NCBI RefSeq assembly: GCF_009930815.1
Contig: NZ_CP022222.1
Location: 3,762,501 to 3,826,500 of the forward strand
DNA length: 64,000 bases
From: Bradyrhizobium sp. CCBAU 051011
Lineage (GTDB): Bacteria; Pseudomonadota; Alphaproteobacteria; Rhizobiales; Xanthobacteraceae
Direction: 5' to 3'
Shown: positions 52,561 through 62,818 of the stretch, piece after piece
How the letters are laid out: every line of letters starts with the position of its first letter
Position numbering within the stretch: the stretch's first letter is position 1
Program-made: the position numbers and the translations under genes
Notes under the pieces: generated by a model
What the model saw: the letters and a program-made list of their open reading frames with translations, nothing else
The model's database searches: none
Told to the model about the DNA's origin: nothing

Positions 52561-53655
52561 TTATGTGATCGCGATCGGGCAGCCGTTGCTTCCCGTTGCG
52601 CCCTTTATCGGGGCAGGAGTGAAGCTGTAGACGAACTGGTACTTCCTGTCGGCGATGAGCTCGTCGAAGATCAGGTTCTCATGGTTGAGTATCCCGTGCT
52701 TCGTCTGCAACTCGCTATGGACCGCGAAGGCGAGCGACTTGTCTGGATTGGGCACCACTTCGACCGCCCAGGTGTCAGCCGCGGTCAGCGCGAGGTCCTT
52801 TTCGATCACCCATCTGGCGGCGTCGAGACCGATGCCCGGCTCTCCGCTATTGTAGCGATCATTGTTCTTCATCCACAGCGAACCCCAGCCGGTGTGGAAC
52901 ATGATCGCGTCGCCCGGCTTGATGTCGCTTTCGGGAATGTTCTGCTTCTGCAGCGCCGCCTTGATATCGGCTGTGGTAATCTCCTGGCCGGCGTCCATCA
53001 TCCCGCCCTTGAGCGCGACCATGTCGATCAGATGAGCGCGGGTGAAGAGCGGCTTGAGCTTCTCGGTGCCGAGCTTCTTGAGACCGTACGCGTCGCCGAT
53101 CTCTGCGGCGGTGAAGCCGTTGTAGAAACGCATCTCGCTCTTGTCGCCGTCCTTGCCCATCTGGATGCCGATGTGGCCGAGACCATCGAACTGCGTGCCG
53201 GTCTGGCCGATCTCAGTGGCGAGAAACTCGTCATGATACACAAGCTTGTTGTCGCCGAACGGGCCGCCGGTCGGCCCCCCGGGAATGCGCAGCGAGAACG
53301 CGCGCGCGCCGAACAGCGGCATGCCCTGTTCGTAGACACGACCGATCTTGTAGATCTTGCCATCCTTGATCCATTTCACCGCGTCGAGGACCTTCGCCGG
53401 GGTGATGTGGTTGGATGCGCCGGCCTCGTCGTCCTTGCCCCATTTTGAGGGCCACCAGGGCCTGTCTACTCCCTTGGGCATGGAGGTGGCGGTCTGCGCC
53501 TGCGCTGCGGTGACCGGCGCGAGCGAGAACTTGCCATGCATCGCGCCTGCGAGCGCCGCTCCCGCAGCGCCGGCCAGGCCGGCTGTGCGGAGCAACGTGC
53601 GGCGATCGGTTGCCATCTCGCCTTTCTGCTCTTCGCCCCTGACTTCATCGTCCAT
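52561..53655 (-). CDS. Tat-exported cyclase-family (kynurenine-formamidase-like) metal-dependent hydrolase
   Basis: A 364-residue protein with a Tat signal ('TDRRTLLRTAGLAGAAGAALAG') and a cyclase/KFase domain: 'GTQFDGLGHIGIQ' matches the family's HxGTHxDxPxH-type metal site, with 'VALKGGMMDAGQEITTADI' and 'FHTGWGSLW' downstream. Such enzymes hydrolyse formamides, cyclic imides or lactones with Mn or Zn. The start is ATG 53655, or ATG 14 codons later directly before the twin arginine. The exported location implies an external or periplasmic substrate. Confidence 0.85.
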   Translation of the reverse strand: MDDEVRGEEQKGEMATDRRTLLRTAGLAGAAGAALAGAMHGKFSLAPVTAAQAQTATSMPKGVDRPWWPSKWGKDDEAGASNHITPAKVLDAVKWIKDGKIYKIGRVYEQGMPLFGARAFSLRIPGGPTGGPFGDNKLVYHDEFLATEIGQTGTQFDGLGHIGIQMGKDGDKSEMRFYNGFTAAEIGDAYGLKKLGTEKLKPLFTRAHLIDMVALKGGMMDAGQEITTADIKAALQKQNIPESDIKPGDAIMFHTGWGSLWMKNNDRYNSGEPGIGLDAARWVIEKDLALTAADTWAVEVVPNPDKSLAFAVHSELQTKHGILNHENLIFDELIADRKYQFVYSFTPAPIKGATGSNGCPIAIT

Positions 53656-53773
53656 CGTTCCCTCCCAGATTGTGCCCAGGAAGCTGGGCTTAAAGATTTA
53701 TTTTCGACAATGCTCCTCCTCCGCTAGGCTGTTGTCCAGCGACAAAAATAAGACGGTTGAGATGAGGGCGCCG

Positions 53774-54826
53774 ATGAGCCTGTTCGAGAACGACAAGTCA
53801 GCCGAGCGGCTGCCGGTATCGCTGATCACCGGCTTTCTTGGCAGCGGCAAGACCACGCTGCTCAATCGGCTGCTGCGCCACGACGCCATGGGGGACAGCG
53901 CCGTCATCATCAACGAATACGGCGAAACCGCTCTCGACCATCTCCTGGTCGAGAGCATCGACGGCGAGGTGGCTGTGCTCGCGAGCGGTTGTATTTGCTG
54001 CACAATCCGCAGCGACCTCGAAGAGACGCTGCGCGCGCTCCTGGTGAAGCGCGACCGCGGCGAGGTGCCGCCATTTCGCCGTATTCTCATCGAGACCACA
54101 GGTCTGGCAGATCCTGCCCCGATCGTTCAGCTTCTTCTGAACAATCCATTGGTCTCGCATTTCCTGCGGCTCGATACAGTCGTGACCACAGTCGATGCGG
54201 TCAACGCCGTTCATCAGCTCGATCGTCAATACGAGGCGGTGAAACAGGTAGCGCTTGCAGACCGCCTGCTGATCACCAAGTCTGATTTGGTCAGCAACAC
54301 TGCCGCATTGTATCAGCGTCTCGGCCGGCTCAATCCCGGCGCCAGGATCGAACGCGTAATGCATGGCGAGATCGATCCGGCGGCGCTATTCGGCGCCGGC
54401 CTGGTCGATCCCGAGAAGAAAGCGATCGACGTTGCGCGCTGGCTCAGCGAGCAGGCATTCGCAGGATCCTGCGAGGCGGTGCACGAGCACACAGGTCACG
54501 ACCATCACAGCCACGATGCATCGATCACCAGCTTCTTGCTTGCCTTCGACGAACCGCTCGACTGGATGGCCGTTTCGCGCTGGCTCGCATATCTGCGCAG
54601 TGCGCGCGGGGAGGACCTGCTGCGGGTCAAAGGGATTCTCAATCTTCTCGGGGAGCCGACGCCGATCGTGATCCACGGCGTGCACCATGTCTTCCATCCG
54701 CCGGTGGCGCTCCCCGCATGGCCCGATGCCGACCGCCGCTCTCGTATCGTGTTCATCACCCGCGGCATCGCGCGCCAAGAGGCGCTCGATCTGTGGGAGG
54801 CGGGCCGAGCGGCTGCCAGCGGTTAG
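53774..54826 (+). CDS. CobW/COG0523-family metal-chaperone GTPase
   Basis: A 350-residue G3E GTPase. Walker A is '[15 protein letters not shown]', the metal-binding motif is 'GCICCTI' (CxCC), Walker B region 'IETTGLADPAPI', the guanine motif is 'ITKSDL', and a His-rich stretch 'HEHTGHDHHSHD' precedes the CobW C-terminal domain. Family members deliver Zn, Co or Fe to client enzymes. ATG 53774 has AGGG at the right distance. It is divergent from the Tat-exported metal-dependent cyclase gene, which could be its client, although the export route makes that uncertain. Confidence 0.9.
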   Translation: MSLFENDKSAERLPVSLITGFLGSGKTTLLNRLLRHDAMGDSAVIINEYGETALDHLLVESIDGEVAVLASGCICCTIRSDLEETLRALLVKRDRGEVPPFRRILIETTGLADPAPIVQLLLNNPLVSHFLRLDTVVTTVDAVNAVHQLDRQYEAVKQVALADRLLITKSDLVSNTAALYQRLGRLNPGARIERVMHGEIDPAALFGAGLVDPEKKAIDVARWLSEQAFAGSCEAVHEHTGHDHHSHDASITSFLLAFDEPLDWMAVSRWLAYLRSARGEDLLRVKGILNLLGEPTPIVIHGVHHVFHPPVALPAWPDADRRSRIVFITRGIARQEALDLWEAGRAAASG

Positions 54827-54877
54827 TTACAGCGCGGCCGACGTAGTCAAAAGCTGATTGCAAGATCGTAGCCGTTT

Positions 54878-55095
54878 GATGCGACAAGCTACGGCCGCGC
54901 GGCGATCGATTTCACCAAGAAGTACCTGCCTCGCTTTCAAGAGCCAGATTCTGACGGAAGACTACCACCGGTACGCCTGTAACCTCTGACGAACTGCCGT
55001 TTTGGCTTGAGCGCGGCGTGCGTTACTTCTATGTCCATTCCGATCCGTTCCTTCGCGTCGGTCTGGCAAATGTCAGAAAAATGCTGGGACGGTAA
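54878..55095 (+). pseudogene. Decayed gene remnant, possibly HpcH/HpaI-type aldolase
   Basis: Two short plus-strand frames without starts read like real protein. One is 'SYGRAAIDFTKKYLPRFQEP' to a stop at 54980. The other is 'LPFWLERGVRYFYVHSDPFL' followed by a plausible C-terminus, ending at the TAA of 55093-55095. The second resembles the last 40 residues of HpcH/HpaI aldolases, which close with a 'G.R....SD...L......VR' pattern. It sits directly before sugar-acid dehydrogenase genes, where an aldolase would make sense. The N-terminal part of the gene is absent. Confidence 0.35.
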
Positions 55096-55122
55096 TTCCG
55101 CACGCATGGAGAAGGTCCGGCC

Positions 55123-55890
55123 GTGGCATTTGAACTTTTCAATCTCGCAGGCAAGCGCGCCCTCGTCACCGGATCGTCGCAAGGGATCGGGCTTGCGCTG
55201 GCGCGCGGGCTCGCCGAACACGGCGCTTCCGTCATCCTGAATGGCCGCGATCGCAGCAAGCTTGACGCCGCGGTAGCGAGCCTGACGGCCGGCGGGCACA
55301 AGGTTGCCGTGGCCGGTTTCGACGTGACCGTCGCCGAGGCCGTTCGTGAAGGCGTTGCCAGCATCGAACAAACGGTCGGACCGATCGACATCCTCGTCAA
55401 CAATGCCGGCATGCAGTTTCGCTCGCCGCTGGAGGATTTTCCGGCGGAGAAATGGGAGCTACTGCTCAGGACCAATGTCTCCAGCGCTTTCTACGTCGGT
55501 CAGGCCGTGGCGCGCCATATGATCCCGCGCGGAAAGGGCAAGATCATCAACATCGCTTCGGTGCAGAGCGAACTGGCTCGCCCCGGCATTGCGCCGTATA
55601 CGGCGACCAAGGGCGCGATCAAGAACCTGACGCGCGGCATGTGCACCGATTGGGCGAAGTACGGCCTCCAGGTCAATGCGATCGCGCCGGGCTACTTCAA
55701 GACTCCCCTGAATCAGGCGCTGGTCGACGATCCCGCCTTCACGGCCTGGCTGGAAAAGCGGACGCCGGCCTCACGCTGGGGCAATGTGGACGAACTGATC
55801 GGCGCCGCCGTCTTTTTGTCGGGAGATGCATCGTCCTTCGTCAATGGGCATACGCTCTATGTCGATGGCGGCATCACCACCAGTCTGTGA
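55123..55890 (+). CDS. idnO: SDR-family gluconate 5-dehydrogenase-like oxidoreductase
   Basis: A 255-residue short-chain dehydrogenase. The NAD(P) motif is 'GSSQGIGLALARGLAEHG' (GxxxGIG), 'LVNNAGMQ' is the NNAG motif, the catalytic Ser is in 'INIASVQSE', and Tyr and Lys are in 'YTATKGAIKN' (YxxxK). The sequence is close to gluconate 5-dehydrogenases, which interconvert gluconate and 5-keto-gluconate. The GTG at 55123 follows a GGAGAAGG site. It forms a two-gene unit with the zinc dehydrogenase 73 bases downstream. Confidence 0.88.
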   Translation: MAFELFNLAGKRALVTGSSQGIGLALARGLAEHGASVILNGRDRSKLDAAVASLTAGGHKVAVAGFDVTVAEAVREGVASIEQTVGPIDILVNNAGMQFRSPLEDFPAEKWELLLRTNVSSAFYVGQAVARHMIPRGKGKIINIASVQSELARPGIAPYTATKGAIKNLTRGMCTDWAKYGLQVNAIAPGYFKTPLNQALVDDPAFTAWLEKRTPASRWGNVDELIGAAVFLSGDASSFVNGHTLYVDGGITTSL

Positions 55891-55963
55891 TCAAAGATGC
55901 GCGGTTAAGGCGCGCGCTGTGCCGGCGCCGCAGTGATCGCGTCCATCGTCTGAGGAGAAAGCC

Positions 55964-56995
55964 ATGAAAGCCGTCGTCATTCACGCTGCGCGCGATCTGC
56001 GGGTCGAGGAGCGCGAGCCAGAGAAAGTGGGGCCGGGTCAGGTCGAGGTCGCCATCGAGGCGGGCGGCATTTGCGGCTCTGATCTGCATTACTTCAACCA
56101 CGGCGGTTTCGGCACGGTGCGGATTCGCGAGCCGATGATCCTGGGTCACGAGATCGCCGGCACGATCAAGGCGACCGGCGCCGGCGTATCTCAATTCGCG
56201 GTCGGCGACCGCGTGGCCATTTCGCCAAGCAGGCCCTGCAATGCCTGCCAGTACTGTCTGCAGGGTTTGCAAAATCAGTGCCTGAACATGCGCTTCTATG
56301 GCAGCGCCATGCCGATGCCGCACATTCAAGGCGCATTTCGCCAGCGTCTCGTCGCCGAGGAATGGCAATGCCACCGGGTGGGCGAGGGCGTTTCGATCAA
56401 CGAAGCCGCCTTTGCCGAGCCGTTCGCCGTTACCCTGCATGCGGTCGCTCGCGCAGGCTCGCTGCTGGGTAAACGCGTTCTCGTCACCGGCTGCGGTCCA
56501 ATCGGCGCGCTGACCATCATTGCCGCGCGTGCGCACGGCGCGCGGGAAATCGTGGCGACCGACGTGATGGATGCGGTGTTGAAAAAGGCAGAGCAGATCG
56601 GAGCCGACAGCGCCATCAATGTGGCGAAGGAGCCGGAGCGGCTGGGTGCCTTTGCTGCCAACAAGGGCTATTTCGACGTGCACTTCGAAGCATCAGGCAA
56701 TGAGCGGGCGATCCGCTCGGGCCTCGATGTGTTGAAGCCGCGCGGCGTGCTGCTGCAGCTCGGGCTCGGCGGCGACATATCCATTCCCCAGAACACGGTG
56801 GTCGCCAAGGAGATCGAGGTCCGCGGCACCTTCAGGTTCCACGAAGAGTTCGGCTTGGCCGTCGACCTCATCAACCGGCGGGCCGTCGACATGAAGCCGC
56901 TGCTGACGGGTTGCTATGGGCTCGAGGAGGTGCAAACGGCCTTTGAATTGGCAGGTGACCGCAGCCGGTCCATGAAGGTGCAGTTGAGCTTCTGA
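55964..56995 (+). CDS. idnD: Zinc-dependent MDR dehydrogenase, L-idonate 5-dehydrogenase-like
   Basis: A 343-residue zinc alcohol dehydrogenase. The catalytic zinc ligands are in 'GGICGSDLHYF' and 'LGHEIAGTI', and the structural zinc loop is 'RPCNACQYCLQGLQNQC' (four Cys). The Rossmann motif is 'VTGCGPIGALTIIAARAHGA'. With the SDR gene upstream it makes an idonate to 5-keto-gluconate to gluconate route. A GAGGAGAAAG site precedes the ATG. It ends 20 bases from the convergent lipA gene. Confidence 0.88.
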   Translation: MKAVVIHAARDLRVEEREPEKVGPGQVEVAIEAGGICGSDLHYFNHGGFGTVRIREPMILGHEIAGTIKATGAGVSQFAVGDRVAISPSRPCNACQYCLQGLQNQCLNMRFYGSAMPMPHIQGAFRQRLVAEEWQCHRVGEGVSINEAAFAEPFAVTLHAVARAGSLLGKRVLVTGCGPIGALTIIAARAHGAREIVATDVMDAVLKKAEQIGADSAINVAKEPERLGAFAANKGYFDVHFEASGNERAIRSGLDVLKPRGVLLQLGLGGDISIPQNTVVAKEIEVRGTFRFHEEFGLAVDLINRRAVDMKPLLTGCYGLEEVQTAFELAGDRSRSMKVQLSF

Positions 56996-57015
56996 CGGTT
57001 GGCCGCACCGGCCCG

Positions 57016-57984
57016 CTAGCCACGCCGGCGCTCGCGTAGTTTGCGGAAGTCGTCTCCGGCGTGGTGCGAGGAACGCGTCAGCGGCGTGGCGGAGACCAGC
57101 AGAAAGCCCTTGGCGTAGGCGACCTTCTCATAGGCCTCGAATTCGTCAGGGGGCACGAAGCGCATGACAGCGTGGTGCTTGCGCGTGGGCTGGAGATACT
57201 GGCCGATGGTCAGGAAATCGACGTCGGCGGAACGAAGGTCGTCCATCAACTGCAGGACTTCGCTGCGCTCTTCGCCGAGGCCGGCCATGATCCCGGACTT
57301 GGTGAAGATCTGCGCGTCGAGTTCCTTCACGCGCTGCAGCAGCCGCACCGAATGGAAATAGCGCGCGCCAGGCCGCACCGTCAGATATTTCGATGGCACC
57401 GTCTCCAGATTGTGGTTGAACACATCGGGTTTCGCCGCAACGACGGTTTCGAGCGCGCCCTTCTTGCGGAGAAAATCCGGAGTCAGGATTTCGACGGTCG
57501 TACCCGGGCTTGTAGCGCGGATGGCGGCAATCGTCGCAGCGAAATGCGCGGCACCGCCGTCGGCAAGGTCGTCACGATCGACCGAGGTAACGACGACATG
57601 CTCCAGTCCCAGCTTGGCCACCGCTTCGGCGACCTTGTTCGGCTCATCGGCGTCGAGCGGACCGGGCAGACCGGTGCGGACGTTGCAGAACGCGCAGGCG
57701 CGCGTGCACGTATCGCCCATGATCATGAAGGTCGCGTGCTTCTTCGCCCAGCACTCGCCAATATTGGGACAACTGGCTTCCTCGCAGACGGTGACGAGTT
57801 TGTTCTCGCGCACGATGCGCTTCGTCTCGGCCCATTCGGCGGAGCCGGGTGCTTTCACGCGGATCCACGCAGGCTTGCTCTGTATGGGCGTGTCGGGGCG
57901 GTTGGCCTTTTCAGGGTGGCGTTGCCTCTCGGGCCGCATCTTCTCTCGCGGATCGTTATTGAGGAGGTCGAGCACGACAGTCAT
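57016..57984 (-). CDS. lipA: Lipoyl synthase
   Basis: A 322-residue radical-SAM enzyme that inserts two sulfurs into protein-bound octanoate. The auxiliary cluster motif '[12 protein letters not shown]' (CX4CX5C) and radical-SAM motif '[10 protein letters not shown]' (CX3CX2C) are intact, and the C-terminal Ser ligand lies in 'LTRSSHHA'. I choose the ATG at 57982-57984 ([12 protein letters not shown]); the open frame runs 102 codons further, but that part is non-coding in character. It is divergent from the pyruvate dehydrogenase operon, whose three lipoyl domains it would modify. Confidence 0.96.
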   Translation of the reverse strand: MTVVLDLLNNDPREKMRPERQRHPEKANRPDTPIQSKPAWIRVKAPGSAEWAETKRIVRENKLVTVCEEASCPNIGECWAKKHATFMIMGDTCTRACAFCNVRTGLPGPLDADEPNKVAEAVAKLGLEHVVVTSVDRDDLADGGAAHFAATIAAIRATSPGTTVEILTPDFLRKKGALETVVAAKPDVFNHNLETVPSKYLTVRPGARYFHSVRLLQRVKELDAQIFTKSGIMAGLGEERSEVLQLMDDLRSADVDFLTIGQYLQPTRKHHAVMRFVPPDEFEAYEKVAYAKGFLLVSATPLTRSSHHAGDDFRKLRERRRG

Positions 57985-58319
57985 TTGGTCAGCCCTGTGA
58001 ATGCACCGTCGCGGACATTCAGCTATCCAAGCGAACTTCGTCAATTCGATTCTTCGTCCTCTCATCAGCACCCCTCTCACGACCGGTCGCCGCGTTGTGC
58101 GGGCACTCTCGGTTCGTGCGCGCGGGCCGGTTTCCGATTTCGAGCCTTGCATTTGGAACCCGTCGCCACGCCTGTCCGACATTTCGGGTGATCCTTCCGG
58201 CCCGTTTTCCGGAGCTTCGGACAGATCCGGACCGATCGCATCGGAGGGCGCGACGGCTTGCATCGCAATCTCAAGCAAAATGAAAGGCATGCGCGCGATT
58301 GGCTGCGCATTGCGTGGTC

Positions 58320-58335
58320 TGGCACGAATGCTGCT
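58320..58335 (+). promoter_or_regulatory. aceE: Candidate sigma-54 (RpoN) promoter upstream of aceE
   Basis: TGGCACG-AATG-CTGCT has one mismatch to TGGCACG-N4-TTGCW and correct GG/GC spacing. The start site would fall near 58346, leaving a leader of about 180 bases before aceE. A split inverted repeat TGTCCGA (58173-58179) and TCGGACA (58217-58223) lies 100-150 bases upstream, the normal place for an enhancer-binding activator. The gap 57985-58524 otherwise shows no gene. Confidence 0.6.
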
Positions 58336-58524
58336 TGGGTATGCAAAAGAAGCAAAAGCTCAAGAACAAACGATGCGAGGGGACGTTCAGATGCCAGCCA
58401 GTATTCAACTGATCACCTAGAGCGACAGGCGGTACCGCCTGTGTGGCATTGCGCTTCCGCACGCCCGCGGAACGCAATGAGCGTTGACGCTTGACTTCGG
58501 CTTGGCATGCAAAGGGAGAAGGTA

Positions 58525-61212
58525 ATGAAGGTCGCGGACGCGCAAGATCTGGATCCGCAGGAAACCCGGGAGTGGCTGGATGCCTTGTCGGCAGTCCGGG
58601 GCCATCGCGGCAATGACCGGGCCGAGTTCGTCGTCAACGCGGTGCTGGACGCCGCACGGCGTGGCGGCCTTCAGGTAGAGCAGTCGCTGACGACGCCCTA
58701 CTGCAACACGATCCCGCCGGATCGGCAGCCGGCACTGCCGGGCGATCGCGCGATCGAGCACAAGCTTCGCTCGATCATCCGGTGGAACGCCCTTGCGATC
58801 GTTCTGCGCGCCAACAAGGAGAGCTCGGAGCTTGGCGGCCATATCGCGAGCTTTCAGTCGGCTGCGACGCTCTACGATATCGGCTACGGCCACTTCTGGC
58901 ACGCGCCGACAGACAGCCATGGCGGCGATCTGATCTTCGTGCAGGGGCACTGCTCGCCTGGCATCTACGCGCGCGCCTTTCTCGAAGGGCGGCTGAGCGA
59001 GGAACAGCTTCTCAGCTTCAGGCAGGAGACCGGCGGCGAGGGCTTGTCGAGCTATCCGCACCCTTGGCTCATGCCGGATTTCTGGCAGTTCCCGACGGTG
59101 TCGATGGGACTGGGGCCCTTGATGGCGATCTATCAGGCCCGGTTCCTGAAGTATCTCCAGAACCACAAGCTGGCCGAGACATCGAATCGCAAGGTCTGGG
59201 CCTTCATGGGCGACGGCGAAACCGACGAGCCGGAATCGCTCGGCGCGATTTCGCTCGCCGGCCGCGAAAATCTCGACAATCTGATCTTCGTCATCAACTG
59301 CAACCTCCAGCGGCTCGACGGGCCCGTCCGTGGCAACGGCAAGATCGTCCAGGAGCTCGAGAGTGTTTTCCGCGGCGCCGGCTGGAACGTCATCAAGGTG
59401 CTGTGGGGCTCGGGCTGGGATCGTCTGCTCGAAAAGGACACGAGCGGATTGCTGCTGAAGCGCATGGAGGAGTGCGTCGACGGCGAGTATCAGGATTTCA
59501 AGAGCAAGAGCGGCGCCTATATCCGCGAGCACTTCTTCGGCAAGTACGATGAACTGAAACAGCTTGTCGCCGACATGAGCGACGATGAGATCTGGAAGCT
59601 CGCGCGCGGCGGCCATGATCCGGAAAAGGTCTTCGCGGCCTACGCAGCAGCGGTAAACCACAAGGGCCAGCCGACGGTGATCCTGCCGAAAACCGTCAAG
59701 GGCTACGGCATGGGCGAATCCGGCGAAGGCCAGATGATCGCGCATCAGGCTAAGAAGATGACGCAGGACGCGCTGCGCGGCTTCCGCGACCGCTTCCAGG
59801 TGCCGGTTGCCGACAATGACCTGGCGAAGGTCCCTTTCCTCCGCCTGCCGGAAGACAGCCCGGAGATGAAGTATTTCCGCGCACAGCGCGAAAAGCTCGG
59901 CGGCAGCCTGCCGCAGCGCCGGCGCAAGTCTGCCTCCCTGCAAATTCCGCCGCTGTCGACGTTCCAGCGGCTGCTCGACGCTACCGGCGACCGCGAGATC
60001 TCGACCACGATGGCCTTCGTGCAGATGCTCGGCACCCTCGTGCGCGACAAGGCGATCGGCAAGCACATCGTGCCGATCGTGCCGGACGAATCCCGTACCT
60101 TCGGCATGGAGGGCATGTTCCGCCAGCTCGGCATCTATTCGTCGGTCGGCCAGCTCTACCGGCCGCAGGATGCCGATCAGCTGATGTACTACCGCGAGGA
60201 CAAGAGCGGGCAGGTTCTGCAGGAGGGCATCAACGAAGGCGGCGCCATGTCGAGCTGGATCGTCGCCGCGACGTCCTACAGCACGAACAACGTGCCGATG
60301 ATTCCGTTCTATATCTACTATTCGATGTTCGGTCTGCAGCGCGTCGGCGACCTCGCCTGGCTCGCCGGCGACATGCGTGCACGCGGGTTCCTGCTCGGCG
60401 GTACCGCCGGGCGCACCACGCTCAACGGCGAAGGGCTGCAGCATGAGGACGGCCACAGCCACGTCCTCGCCAGCACTATCCCGAACTGCATCTCCTACGA
60501 TCCGACCTTTGCCTATGAGGTCGTGACGATCGTCCGCGAAGGCATGCGCCGCATGTACGAAGCGCAGGAGGATGTCTACTACTACATCACGCTGATGAAC
60601 GAGAACTATCCGCATCCCTCGCTCGCCGACGCCGGCAAGAGGGCGGAGGAGGGAATTCTCAAGGGACTCTATCTCCTGAAGAGCGGCGGCGAGACGCCGA
60701 AGAAGGGGCTTCGCGTCCAGCTCGTCGGCTCGGGAACGATCCTGCGCGAGGTGATCGCGGCCGCCGGTCTGCTGAAGGCGGACTTCGGCGTCACCGCTGA
60801 CGTCTGGAGCGCGACCAGCTTCAACGAACTGCGCCGTGACGGTATGGCGTCAGAGCGCTGGAACCTGCTGCACCCGACCGAGCCGCGCCGCAAGAGCTGG
60901 GTGGAAACGCAGCTTGATGGACATCCCGGGCCGGTCGTGGCCTCCACCGACTACATGCGCAACTACCCCGATCAGATTCGGGAATATGTGCAAGCGGCCG
61001 GGCGTCGATACGTCGTGCTCGGCACGGACGGTTTTGGCCGCAGCGACTATCGCGTAAAGCTGCGAAAATTCTTCGAGGTCGACCGGCATTACGTCGCCGT
61101 CGCTGCGCTCAAGGCGCTCGCCGACGACGGAGCGATCAAGCCGGCAGTCGTGGCCGACGCCATCGCCAAATACAAAATCGACGCCGGGCGTGCTGCGCCC
61201 TGGACCGTGTGA
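58525..61212 (+). CDS. aceE: Pyruvate dehydrogenase E1 component, homodimeric type
   Basis: An 895-residue single-chain E1 that decarboxylates pyruvate with thiamine diphosphate and acetylates lipoyl groups. The thiamine motif is 'GDGETDEPESLGAI' (GDG) ending in 'VINCNLQRLDGPV' (NCN). 'IVPDESRTFGMEGMF' and 'YREDKSGQVLQEGI' are AceE hallmarks. I take ATG 58525 (MKVADAQDLDPQ), preceded by GGGAGAAGG, over ATG 58507. Most alphaproteobacteria use the two-chain PdhA/PdhB type, so this is a second, proteobacterial AceE-type complex. Confidence 0.96.
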   Translation: MKVADAQDLDPQETREWLDALSAVRGHRGNDRAEFVVNAVLDAARRGGLQVEQSLTTPYCNTIPPDRQPALPGDRAIEHKLRSIIRWNALAIVLRANKESSELGGHIASFQSAATLYDIGYGHFWHAPTDSHGGDLIFVQGHCSPGIYARAFLEGRLSEEQLLSFRQETGGEGLSSYPHPWLMPDFWQFPTVSMGLGPLMAIYQARFLKYLQNHKLAETSNRKVWAFMGDGETDEPESLGAISLAGRENLDNLIFVINCNLQRLDGPVRGNGKIVQELESVFRGAGWNVIKVLWGSGWDRLLEKDTSGLLLKRMEECVDGEYQDFKSKSGAYIREHFFGKYDELKQLVADMSDDEIWKLARGGHDPEKVFAAYAAAVNHKGQPTVILPKTVKGYGMGESGEGQMIAHQAKKMTQDALRGFRDRFQVPVADNDLAKVPFLRLPEDSPEMKYFRAQREKLGGSLPQRRRKSASLQIPPLSTFQRLLDATGDREISTTMAFVQMLGTLVRDKAIGKHIVPIVPDESRTFGMEGMFRQLGIYSSVGQLYRPQDADQLMYYREDKSGQVLQEGINEGGAMSSWIVAATSYSTNNVPMIPFYIYYSMFGLQRVGDLAWLAGDMRARGFLLGGTAGRTTLNGEGLQHEDGHSHVLASTIPNCISYDPTFAYEVVTIVREGMRRMYEAQEDVYYYITLMNENYPHPSLADAGKRAEEGILKGLYLLKSGGETPKKGLRVQLVGSGTILREVIAAAGLLKADFGVTADVWSATSFNELRRDGMASERWNLLHPTEPRRKSWVETQLDGHPGPVVASTDYMRNYPDQIREYVQAAGRRYVVLGTDGFGRSDYRVKLRKFFEVDRHYVAVAALKALADDGAIKPAVVADAIAKYKIDAGRAAPWTV

Positions 61213-61236
61213 GCCAGCGGAGCCGAGGACAGAGCG

Positions 61237-62802
61237 ATGAGTGGTCTGATCGACATCAAGGTTCCCGACATCGGTGACTTCAAGGACGTCCCGGTAATCG
61301 AGGTCTTCGTCAAGCCGGGCGACAGGGTGAAGGCCGAGGATCCGCTGGTTGCGCTGGAGTCGGACAAGGCGACCATGGAGGTGCCGTCGCCGCGCGAGGG
61401 CGTGGTGAAGTCGGTGATCGCCAAGGTTGGCGACAAGGTAAGCGAAGGCGCTGTGATCGTGCAGTTCGAGGGCGCCGGCGCGGAGCAGGCCGAGGCTCGC
61501 CCTGTCGTCAGCGCTCCGCCGTCGCCGGTCAGCGCACCGGCTGGAGTCGCCGAGGTGCGCGTCCCCGATATCGGCGACTTCAAGGACGTTCCGGTCATCG
61601 AAATCTTCGTCAAACCCGGCGATAGCGTGAAAGCGGAGGATCCGCTGATCGCGCTCGAGTCGGACAAAGCGACGATGGAAGTGCCGGCGCCTCTCTCGGG
61701 CACCGTGCGCGAGATCAAGGTCAAGACCGGCGACAAGGTCAGCGAAGGCTCGATCATCCTGTCGCTCGCAACTGGGGCAGCACCTTTGCAGGCCGACATC
61801 CCTCCCGTGTCACCGCCTGCGTCCTCGTCGGCCACCGCCGCTGGAACGGCGGTGGTCGGCGCCTTTGACGAAAAAAGCTTCGCGCTCGCCTATGCCGGTC
61901 CGGCGGTGCGCAAGCTGGCGCGCGAACTGGGCGTCGATCTCGGCAAGGTGAAGGGCTCGGGCAATCACGGCCGTACTCTGCGTGAAGACGTCGAGGCCTT
62001 CGGTAAGGGCGGCGCGGCGCCGGCCAAGCCGCAAGCAGCGACCGCAAGCGGAGGCGGCGTTGGCGGCATTGACCTTCTGCCCTGGCCCAAGGTCGATTTC
62101 GCAAAATTCGGGCCGGTCGAGCGCAAGGAGCTCGGCCGCATCAAGAAGATTTCCGCGGCCAATCTGCACCGCAACTGGGTCGTCATCCCGCACGTCACGA
62201 CCCACGACGAGGCTGATATCACCGATCTCGAACAATTCCGTGTTCAGATGAACAAGGAGCTGGAGAAGAGCGGCGTAAAGCTCTCGCTCCTGCCGTTCAT
62301 GGTCAAAGCCGCTGTAGCGACGCTGCAGAAGTTCCCGGAATTCAATGCGAGCCTCGATGGCGACGCGCTCGTCTACAAGAACTACTGGCACATCGGCTTT
62401 GCCGCTGATACGCCGAATGGCCTGATGGTGCCGGTCATCCGCGATGCCGACAAGAAATCGGTGCCGGAAATCGCCAAGGAGATGAACGCCCTCGCCAAGC
62501 TCGCGCGCGAAGGCAAGATCAAGCCCGACCAGATGCAGGGCGGGACTTTCTCGATCTCCTCGCTCGGCGGCATCGGCGGCATCTATTTCACGCCGATCAT
62601 CAACGCGCCCGAGGTCGCGATCATGGGCGTCTGCAAGGGCTACTGGAAGCAGCACTCCTCCGACGGCAAGACATCGGACTGGCGGCTGACGCTACCGCTG
62701 TCACTGTCCTGGGATCACCGCGTCATCGACGGCGCCGCGGCGGCGCGCTTCAACGTGTACTTCGCCAGCGTGCTCGCCGATTTGCGGCGCGTGCTGTTCT
62801 GA
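61237..62802 (+). CDS. aceF: Dihydrolipoamide acetyltransferase (pyruvate dehydrogenase E2)
   Basis: A 521-residue E2 with two N-terminal lipoyl domains, each with the lipoylated Lys in '[10 protein letters not shown]' (residues about 46 and 149), Ala/Pro-rich linkers, a subunit-binding domain ('[20 protein letters not shown]') and the catalytic core ending with '[15 protein letters not shown]' (the HxxxDG active site). It transfers the acetyl group to CoA and forms the core of the complex. It starts 24 bases after aceE. Confidence 0.96.
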   Translation: MSGLIDIKVPDIGDFKDVPVIEVFVKPGDRVKAEDPLVALESDKATMEVPSPREGVVKSVIAKVGDKVSEGAVIVQFEGAGAEQAEARPVVSAPPSPVSAPAGVAEVRVPDIGDFKDVPVIEIFVKPGDSVKAEDPLIALESDKATMEVPAPLSGTVREIKVKTGDKVSEGSIILSLATGAAPLQADIPPVSPPASSSATAAGTAVVGAFDEKSFALAYAGPAVRKLARELGVDLGKVKGSGNHGRTLREDVEAFGKGGAAPAKPQAATASGGGVGGIDLLPWPKVDFAKFGPVERKELGRIKKISAANLHRNWVVIPHVTTHDEADITDLEQFRVQMNKELEKSGVKLSLLPFMVKAAVATLQKFPEFNASLDGDALVYKNYWHIGFAADTPNGLMVPVIRDADKKSVPEIAKEMNALAKLAREGKIKPDQMQGGTFSISSLGGIGGIYFTPIINAPEVAIMGVCKGYWKQHSSDGKTSDWRLTLPLSLSWDHRVIDGAAAARFNVYFASVLADLRRVLF

Positions 62803-62818
62803 GATCGGGGGAAGCAGC

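Noticed and set aside
58417..60615. A 732-codon minus-strand frame
   Set aside because: Antisense to aceE, which is fully supported by motifs and length.
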